From positions 1 to 7,601 of the forward strand of contig DUKR01000050.1 of assembly GCA_013329175.1 (NCBI GenBank): a stretch of DNA of 7,601 bases. The letters are read 5' to 3'. The notes below the pieces were generated by a model. That model did no database searches and had not been told where the DNA came from. It saw only the letters and a list, made by a program, of their open reading frames with translations. A program made the position numbers and the translations under genes. Positions 1 through 3,489 of the stretch are shown piece by piece. Numbering within the stretch: the stretch's first letter is position 1; each line of letters begins with the position of its first letter. Source of the stretch: Candidatus Woesearchaeota archaeon. Lineage in GTDB: Archaea > Nanobdellota > Nanobdellia > Woesearchaeales > UBA11716.

Positions 1-43
1 AACCAATTTCGGAATTGAACATGAAGCCCCAGACTCAGAAAGG

Positions 44-51
44 CTTATATA
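44..51 (+). promoter_or_regulatory. Candidate archaeal TATA box (CTTATATA)
   Basis: CTTATATA is centred 27.5 bases before the ATG at 75. The same distance is seen at cysS and at both cysteine leader ORFs in this window. This suggests a leaderless transcript starting near 75. The element was found by eye, and no obvious BRE is visible. Confidence 0.4.
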
Positions 52-74
52 GAGGGGAGCACATATAATGAATC

Positions 75-152
75 ATGATTACTGGCAGCATGAAACGGAT
101 TGCGAATTGCTCTTCTAGCTGTTGCCATACTACTGTGCGGGTGTGGTGTTAG
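75..152 (+). CDS. Candidate leaderless Cys-rich 25-codon ORF
   Basis: The ORF begins MITGSMKRIANC and ends SSSCCHTTVRVWC, with cysteines at residues 12, 16, 17 and 25. Its ATG has TATA spacing expected of a leaderless mRNA. Downstream come a weak hairpin with a T-run (198-217) and a short ORF with a Shine-Dalgarno sequence (257-316), so the order resembles an attenuator. The cysteines are less clustered than in the two leaders near 3100-3300, and no large gene follows on this strand. The alternative reading is that this is the wrong frame of a decayed lipoprotein signal peptide, because the +1 frame encodes a hydrophobic stretch with a lipobox. I cannot decide between the two, and either way confidence is low. 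Confidence 0.3.
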   Translation: MITGSMKRIANCSSSCCHTTVRVWC

Positions 153-171
153 CCGCAAATCATTAGTTTGA
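90..171 (+). pseudogene. Frameshifted lipoprotein signal-peptide remnant
   Basis: ATG AAA CGG ATT GCG at 90-104 encodes MKRIA. After a one-base shift, the frame from 106 encodes IALLAVAILLCGCGVSRKSLV and stops at 169-171. Joined, this gives a basic n-region, a leucine- and alanine-rich hydrophobic core and an LCGC lipobox, the standard layout of a lipoprotein signal peptide. Without the shift, the hydrophobic frame can start only at TTG 100. A single-base sequencing error or a real disabling indel would explain it. Even when repaired, the ORF is only about 26 codons, so the mature protein is missing. It competes with the 75-152 ORF as the explanation for these bases. Confidence 0.3.
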
Positions 172-197
172 GGGTTAACTGACCACCATTGTCTAAC

Positions 198-217
198 AGC
201 CTATTTTTTGGCTTTTT
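198..217 (+). terminator. Weak hairpin followed by T-run
   Basis: AGCC (198-201) pairs with GGCT (210-213) across an eight-base T-rich loop, and the T-run extends to 217. The stem has only four pairs, but archaeal termination depends mostly on U-rich tracts. It could end the transcript that starts near 75, upstream of the small ORF at 257. Confidence 0.35.
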
Positions 218-256
218 CGCCGCGCTATGCAATAAAAAAACGGAGGTGCAGAAATA

Positions 257-316
257 ATGTTTGAGTTCAGAGGAATATACAGTGACGACAAGAGCGAGGA
301 GTTCAGGGAGAAATAA
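257..316 (+). CDS. Candidate 19-aa small protein with strong Shine-Dalgarno
   Basis: The ORF encodes MFEFRGIYSDDKSEEFREK. GGAGG at 242-246 lies ten bases before the ATG, a good Shine-Dalgarno match. The peptide is charged and has no signal peptide, membrane segment or recognised motif. It ends 25 bases before the convergent stop of the DUF1015 gene. It could be a genuine microprotein, the surviving 5' end of a truncated gene, or chance. The only support is the ribosome binding site and the order of elements (TATA box, upstream ORF, hairpin with T-run, Shine-Dalgarno, ORF). Function unknown. Confidence 0.33.
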   Translation: MFEFRGIYSDDKSEEFREK

Positions 317-322
317 GTTGTG

Positions 323-328
323 AAAAAA
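323..328 (-). terminator. Oligo-T run downstream of DUF1015 gene
   Basis: Six T on the minus strand begin 13 bases past the DUF1015 stop codon, and a second run of seven T follows at 240-234. There is no hairpin. Short T-runs of this kind are typical archaeal transcription end signals. The assignment rests on position only. Confidence 0.4.
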
Positions 329-341
329 GAATGCCGTTACC

Positions 342-1700
342 CTATTTCCGGATGCGCCGAGCCTCAATATAGAAGCGCTTGTCTTCTGCTTCTCCCATAG
401 AGAACGTCTTTTTGGGAAGTATCCCATGCCTGATGACGCTCTCAAAGAGGCTGCCCTTCCTTAATTGCGGGAGGATGAATCCTGTTGCACGATGCTGTTG
501 CACAAGGGATGAGAGTTCTTTTTCCCCGTGGATGTAGTCAACCGTCAGCGCTGGGTTGTGCCTCACCAGCTCATCAAGGCACTCCTGAAGGCTTCCTGCA
601 GCAAGGCTGTGCAACTGCCTTTCTATCGAGAGCATGCCATGTGCTGTGCTTGTGAAAAAAGGGATATGATGGGCTCCTTCTGATTTCCTTCTGGCAGCTT
701 TGCTTAGGCTCTCTGTTCTCTTAGGGTATTCGCAGCTGAAGGCTGCGCCTTTATTCTGGAAGTAGCGCTGCATTGCGGAAAGCAGGGATTGCGTCTCCAT
801 GCCGCAGGCAATCCTATGAATTGGCTCAAATGCCAGTCCGTCGTCATGGAGGTTGACAAGCTCAACGAGTGCAAAGCGCGCAGGGTGCTCGTTTTGCTCT
901 TCTTCAGAAAGCTTTTTTTTCATCTCTTCCCAGAGCGCTTTTGCCGTTGCAAGGGAATGGTTGCCATCGCCGACAGCGTAGAGGATGACCTGCGCTCCCC
1001 TTGAAAGGCCATATCTCCTGGTGAAATTTCCCTTGTCTGCAAGCTTAGCGATTGCCTGGGCTATTCCTGCTATGTGCTCAGGCTCTCGGATGGCAAATCC
1101 TGCGATGCTGCCTGCATCAAGCATGAGGGGAGAATCATAGCGCATGTTCTTTTCATCATGCTTAGCAGCAAAGAGCGGCTCAATGACTGTTTTTTGCGGG
1201 TCATCAATGAGCACCATGATGTGGGGCAGCTCAAGCGATGCCCCTTTTCGGATTGCAATTCGTGGAGTGATGCGCTCAGGGATTGTTGCTTCCGTTGGCC
1301 GGATAAGGCTTGCAGAGTTCTTGCTATAATCATAGTGCTCAAGGTCAAGGGCGACGATAAGGCCATTTCTCACCACGCCTGACTTCAGGGTCCTTTGTAT
1401 GAGCATGAAGCAGGATTCGGGCTCTCTGAATACGCCTGTGTCCTGGTATTCCTGCATTGCAGTGCAGATGCGCTCTATGCGCTTGCGGTTATCTCTTCCA
1501 AGAAATGCCTCAGGAAAAATAAGGTGCAGGGAGGATGGTGCATCACCAACGAACTCCGCAACACGCTTCCAGTATGCAGGCTGTGAGGTGTACTGGTCGC
1601 AGGCAACAACAGCCCATTTCCGCATATCAATAGTATCCTTAGGAAGGAGGATTTTTGGGATTCGTAATGCCAGAGTATCGAGAAGGTGGTGGTAACCCAT
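342..1700 (-). CDS. DUF1015 family protein (COG4198), clostridial-type
   Basis: This is a 452-residue soluble protein of the DUF1015 family. What I see: an N-terminal WAVVACDQYTS block (residues 29-39), then GDAPSSLHLIFPE, then a GDGNHSLATAKALWEE motif with D245, G246, N247 and H248, then FEPIHR at 291-296. These blocks match the subfamily I associate with Clostridia and spirochaetes, so bacterial ancestry is likely. The biochemical role is not established from the sequence. From memory, in Clostridia this gene often sits beside serA and serC, which points to serine metabolism. Here it lies 52 bases downstream of a serine acetyltransferase on the same strand. The DGxH motif recalls the DGHHR-type motif of ParB/Srx-fold serine kinases, but that is only an analogy. 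I chose the ATG at 1700 because a TATA-like box is centred 28.5 bases upstream; the ATG at 1706, two codons earlier, is the alternative. Confidence 0.88.
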   Translation of the reverse strand: MGYHHLLDTLALRIPKILLPKDTIDMRKWAVVACDQYTSQPAYWKRVAEFVGDAPSSLHLIFPEAFLGRDNRKRIERICTAMQEYQDTGVFREPESCFMLIQRTLKSGVVRNGLIVALDLEHYDYSKNSASLIRPTEATIPERITPRIAIRKGASLELPHIMVLIDDPQKTVIEPLFAAKHDEKNMRYDSPLMLDAGSIAGFAIREPEHIAGIAQAIAKLADKGNFTRRYGLSRGAQVILYAVGDGNHSLATAKALWEEMKKKLSEEEQNEHPARFALVELVNLHDDGLAFEPIHRIACGMETQSLLSAMQRYFQNKGAAFSCEYPKRTESLSKAARRKSEGAHHIPFFTSTAHGMLSIERQLHSLAAGSLQECLDELVRHNPALTVDYIHGEKELSSLVQQHRATGFILPQLRKGSLFESVIRHGILPKKTFSMGEAEDKRFYIEARRIRK

Positions 1701-1724
1701 ATCCATAGGTGCGTTTAAGAGTGG

Positions 1725-1732
1725 TTAAAATA
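1725..1732 (-). promoter_or_regulatory. Candidate TATA box of the DUF1015 gene (TATTTTAA)
   Basis: The box reads TATTTTAA on the minus strand and is centred 28.5 bases before the ATG at 1700. It lies in the 52-base gap after the acetyltransferase stop. It would give DUF1015 its own leaderless transcript, in addition to any readthrough from upstream. Confidence 0.42.
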
Positions 1733-1752
1733 GTTTGTGCTGGAAAGGAGCA

Positions 1753-3018
1753 TCATCCCTTGTGATTGTGTCGCGCAATAATCCCGTTAAAATTAATAGC
1801 GAGAAAATCATGGATGTATTTTGTTAAGCCACCGTACTTTGTGCCAGGCTCAATGCTATGAAGCAACACTACGCCAGGAAGGACTTTTGAGTTGTTCCCT
1901 ATATTGATTCTGCCTCCATATCTTACTGAACTCCTACCCAATACCTGGGCTCCTAATGCTATTCTGCTGTTATCACCAACCGTAATCCCTCTGTGCCCGC
2001 CATCAATACCAGCATTGGGAAAAATGAGTACTTTGCTTCCGATATATACCCCATAGCCATCTCCCTTAAAGGGGCCCCCATTGATATGTGTTCCAGGAAG
2101 TACCTTGCTTTCATTCCCTATATACACTCCCTTCGTTCCCCCGAGAATGACCGTTTCAGCTCCAATGATAACGTCGTCCCCTGTAATAACATTTCCCCCT
2201 AATATTTGTGCATAGGAGTAGACAGTATTTCTATTTCCGATGGTTGGATGCCTTTTATCAATTCTTATCACTTTTCTATCCTCAAACTGGAATGCATAGG
2301 CACCAAGTGTGACACCTTGGTACAAAGTGGAGTCCTCACCAATTTCTGCTGACTCTCCGATAACTGCACCCTGATGGTCAAATACTATGCGTTTACCTAG
2401 CTTAGTTCCCGGATGAATATCAAAATTAAAGCGGTTTTTTGCATCCTCTGCCATGTCTCTTGCAAGGCCGTTTAGTTCCCTTTCGTAGAAGAAATGAGCC
2501 ACCCTGTTTGTCTCAACAGACTGATAACCATTATTGTTTAAAATCACGATATACAACCCTTCTATTGATGGGTCTTTGTTCAACACTGCAACTACATCTT
2601 CCTTTAGGTTTAGTCTCAATTCAGGGATATAATCCAAGAATTCCGTAACTATCGCCTTTACAGCAAATTCAACATTGCTTGCAGTAAGCTTTGACCTTCC
2701 TTCAAGTATGGCGGCATTTTCCAGCGCTGTTCCTCTGGTAACCAATTCGCTTCCTACTGCCTGCACAACCCGCTCCAGTTGGTTTTGGTCAGTTGTTATA
2801 GCACTCAGATTCCGATAGTTTGGGAAAAAGAGTGCTCCAAGATAGTCAATCCCGCCGATATTCGGGGTATTTGCTGTCTGGGGAAGCCATCCATTGCTTG
2901 TTTTGAATTGCTCATCATTTACATTCTGCTCATCATCCTTATAGGATCGCAGTAGCCTTGAAACCAAGCCATCTGGAACCTTAAACTCAATCGTTAGTTT
3001 TTCTGTAAATGGTATCAT
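1753..3018 (-). CDS. cysE: Serine O-acetyltransferase, EpsC-type, with extended beta-helix
   Basis: The predicted enzyme acetylates L-serine with acetyl-CoA to O-acetylserine, the precursor of cysteine, in the cytoplasm. In 421 residues I see a helical N-terminal domain (about 1-185) with the family's R-x-AH element (NRVAHFFYE), then a left-handed beta-helix. FDIHPG, VFDH, YQGVTLGA and KRHPTIG match EpsC-type enzymes. D200, H215 and H257 align with E. coli CysE D143, H158 and H193, and the 15-residue spacing of the first pair is kept. About 100 further residues of hexapeptide repeats follow, longer than usual, and the protein ends HNHKG without the C-terminal Ile that CysE uses to bind CysK. 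It contains no cysteine. I chose ATG 3018 because AGGGAGG lies nine bases upstream. The GTG at 3096 is in frame but overlaps the leader ORF and lacks this support. A different acetyl acceptor remains possible because of the extension. Confidence 0.85.
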   Translation of the reverse strand: MIPFTEKLTIEFKVPDGLVSRLLRSYKDDEQNVNDEQFKTSNGWLPQTANTPNIGGIDYLGALFFPNYRNLSAITTDQNQLERVVQAVGSELVTRGTALENAAILEGRSKLTASNVEFAVKAIVTEFLDYIPELRLNLKEDVVAVLNKDPSIEGLYIVILNNNGYQSVETNRVAHFFYERELNGLARDMAEDAKNRFNFDIHPGTKLGKRIVFDHQGAVIGESAEIGEDSTLYQGVTLGAYAFQFEDRKVIRIDKRHPTIGNRNTVYSYAQILGGNVITGDDVIIGAETVILGGTKGVYIGNESKVLPGTHINGGPFKGDGYGVYIGSKVLIFPNAGIDGGHRGITVGDNSRIALGAQVLGRSSVRYGGRINIGNNSKVLPGVVLLHSIEPGTKYGGLTKYIHDFLAINFNGIIARHNHKG

Positions 3019-3027
3019 AGTGAATAG

Positions 3028-3047
3028 CCTCCCTGCATTGGAATAGG
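3028..3047 (-). promoter_or_regulatory. Strong Shine-Dalgarno, possibly sequestered in a hairpin
   Basis: AGGGAGG (3034-3028) lies nine bases before ATG 3018 and fixes the acetyltransferase start. Just upstream, CC-TA-TTCC (3047-3040) can pair with GGGAGG (3033-3028) across a six-base loop, giving six pairs with a two-base bulge. Such a fold would hide the ribosome site and could be the switched element downstream of the Cys-rich leader. The pairing was found by eye and its stability was not computed. Confidence 0.5.
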
Positions 3048-3052
3048 TAATG

Positions 3053-3058
3053 AAAAAA
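3053..3058 (-). terminator. Oligo-T in the acetyltransferase leader, possible attenuation site
   Basis: Six T on the minus strand lie 25 bases past the stop of the Cys-rich leader and 34 bases before ATG 3018. They sit in a stretch with almost no G. U-runs in unstructured RNA direct archaeal termination (aCPSF1/FttA), so premature termination here is plausible. This is inference from position and composition. Confidence 0.35.
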
Positions 3059-3083
3059 TGGATAGTGTAAGTTAATGATGTGC

Positions 3084-3143
3084 CTAACAGCAACACCTAC
3101 AACAGAAACAGTACTCCCTTACTGCCGATAACATCTTGCTCAT
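3084..3143 (-). CDS. Cys-rich leader peptide upstream of serine acetyltransferase
   Basis: This 19-codon ORF encodes MSKMLSAVREYCFCCRCCC and stops at TAG. Six of its last eight codons are cysteine (residues 12, 14, 15, 17, 18, 19; five TGT and one TGC). Its ATG lies 27.5 bases from the centre of a TTTATAAG TATA box, so the transcript should be leaderless and begin with this ORF. The acetyltransferase starts 65 bases downstream in another frame. A run of cysteine codons just before the first committed gene of cysteine synthesis is the classical form of an attenuator that senses Cys-tRNA. Leaderless polycysteine ORFs acting this way are known from mycobacteria; I know of no archaeal example. 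A metal-binding micropeptide is a weaker alternative. The cysteine run cannot reasonably be chance. Confidence 0.85.
   Translation of the reverse strand: MSKMLSAVREYCFCCRCCC
3109..3124 (-). promoter_or_regulatory. Hairpin inside the acetyltransferase leader ORF
   Basis: The minus strand reads CAGTAAGGGAGTACTG: a five-pair stem CAGTA/TACTG with loop AGGGAG. It lies over leader codons 7-12, just before and into the cysteine run, so a ribosome stalled on the Cys codons would melt it. The loop repeats the AGGGAG of the Shine-Dalgarno at 3034-3029, so both could compete for the same complement. Confidence 0.42.
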
Positions 3144-3166
3144 AAGGGAATGGTAACGATAGTTAA

Positions 3167-3174
3167 CTTATAAA
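3167..3174 (-). promoter_or_regulatory. TATA box of the leader and acetyltransferase transcript (TTTATAAG)
   Basis: TTTATAAG on the minus strand is centred 27.5 bases before the leader ATG at 3143. This is the canonical archaeal distance from TATA box to start site. It predicts a 5' end at or next to that ATG and about 125 bases of leader before the acetyltransferase. Confidence 0.7.
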
Positions 3175-3187
3175 TGTTGCTGAGCGG

Positions 3188-3207
3188 ATTATGCCTAATG
3201 GAATAAT
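3188..3207. promoter_or_regulatory. Imperfect palindrome between the divergent promoters
   Basis: ATTATGCCTAATGGAATAAT has seven matching pairs of ten around its centre (ATTAT/ATAAT and CC/GG). It lies 14 bases behind the minus-strand TATA box and 40 bases behind the plus-strand one. It is a candidate operator shared by both transcripts. No regulator is recognised and chance is possible. Confidence 0.3.
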
Positions 3208-3246
3208 GCAGAGGCTTCCTTTTCCTTCGCAAGGCTGCAAGAAAAC

Positions 3247-3254
3247 TTTAAATA
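3247..3254 (+). promoter_or_regulatory. TATA box of the leader and tRNA-Cys transcript (TTTAAATA)
   Basis: TTTAAATA is preceded by GAAAAC, a plausible BRE, and is centred 27.5 bases before the leader ATG at 3278. No other TATA-like sequence occurs between here and the tRNA at 3348, so the tRNA should be transcribed from this promoter together with the leader. Confidence 0.75.
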
Positions 3255-3277
3255 GGCGCAGCCGCTTTCCTAAACGC

Positions 3278-3310
3278 ATGAAAACCAGTTCACCCTGCTG
3301 TTGTTGGTAG
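3278..3310 (+). CDS. Polycysteine leader peptide upstream of tRNA-Cys and cysS
   Basis: This ten-codon ORF encodes MKTSSPCCCW, with three consecutive cysteine codons (TGC TGT TGT) before TGG and TAG. The ATG has leaderless spacing from the TTTAAATA box. The stop is 37 bases before tRNA-Cys, and cysS follows the tRNA, so a polycysteine ORF opens the very transcript that carries tRNA-Cys. The likely role is sensing of charged Cys-tRNA by ribosome stalling, controlling production of the tRNA and, through readthrough, of the synthetase. The bases TGCTGTTGTTGG are somewhat repetitive, so chance is less strongly excluded than for the minus-strand leader. The matching leader on the divergent side makes chance unlikely. 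Confidence 0.75.
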   Translation: MKTSSPCCCW

Positions 3311-3347
3311 CATTCTTCACATTGACTCATCTTCAGGCACTTCAATC

Positions 3348-3422
3348 GGGGGGGTAGCCAAATCCGGCTAAGGCGATCGCCTGCAGAGCGATCATGTCTG
3401 GGTTCAAATCCCAGCCCTCCCT
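3348..3422 (+). tRNA. tRNA-Cys (GCA)
   Basis: A full 75-base cloverleaf with no intron. The acceptor strand is seven G (3348-3354), pairing with CCCTCCC (3415-3421) with one G-U at 4:69. U8 and A9 are present. The D arm has G10-C25, C11-G24 and C12-G23, with GG at 3366-3367. The anticodon stem ATCGC/GCGAT is perfect around CT-GCA-GA, with the anticodon at 3383-3385. The variable loop has five bases and the T arm is CTGGG-TTCAAAT-CCCAG. U73 (3422), the main identity base for CysRS, is present. CCA is not encoded. The 15:48 pair is A-U, unlike the G-G of E. coli tRNA-Cys. It shares its promoter with the polycysteine leader. Confidence 0.97.
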
Positions 3423-3426
3423 TCTA

Positions 3427-3432
3427 TTTTTT
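3427..3432 (+). terminator. Oligo-T run just after tRNA-Cys
   Basis: Six T start four bases past the tRNA discriminator base. They are a likely end signal for the leader and tRNA transcript, so reaching cysS from the upstream promoter would need readthrough. Confidence 0.45.
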
Positions 3433-3452
3433 GCCGCACTCGAATGCCGCAA
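3431..3452 (+). repeat. Imperfect 22-base palindrome between tRNA-Cys and cysS promoter
   Basis: The arms TTGC and GCAA, then GCA and TGC, are separated by a C-C mismatch, with a further C-A mismatch near the centre: nine of eleven pairs match. It lies seven bases upstream of the cysS TATA box. It could be an operator for cysS or an RNA hairpin in readthrough transcripts. Confidence 0.33.
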
Positions 3453-3459
3453 TAAACAA

Positions 3460-3465
3460 TATAAA
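3460..3465 (+). promoter_or_regulatory. TATA box of cysS (TATAAA)
   Basis: TATAAA is centred 27.5 bases before ATG 3490, so cysS probably has its own leaderless transcript. This also supports ATG 3490 as the start. Confidence 0.65.
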
Positions 3466-3489
3466 CTAAGAACAAGGATTGCCTCAAAA

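Noticed and set aside
149..445. 98-codon minus-strand ORF overlapping the end of the DUF1015 gene
   Set aside because: It is largely a shadow of the DUF1015 frame, with mixed composition and no family resemblance.
3019..3096. Longer acetyltransferase start at GTG 3096 giving 447 residues
   Set aside because: It overlaps the end of the Cys-rich leader in another frame, has no ribosome site, and the extension does not resemble the family. ATG 3018 has a strong Shine-Dalgarno.
3163..3345. 60-codon minus-strand ORF across the plus leader, with several Cys and a Q run
   Set aside because: It needs a TTG start, runs antisense to the plus promoter and leader, and its Q run is just the complement of the Cys codons. 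No TATA box or ribosome site is visible.
3278..3422. T-box riboswitch before tRNA-Cys and cysS
   Set aside because: T-boxes are bacterial. No T-box consensus or specifier-loop architecture is visible, and the leader is a translated ORF.
3394..3489. Longer cysS start at ATG 3394 giving 501 residues
   Set aside because: The ATG lies inside the tRNA-Cys variable loop, and the extra 32 residues do not resemble the family. Homology and TATA spacing support 3490.
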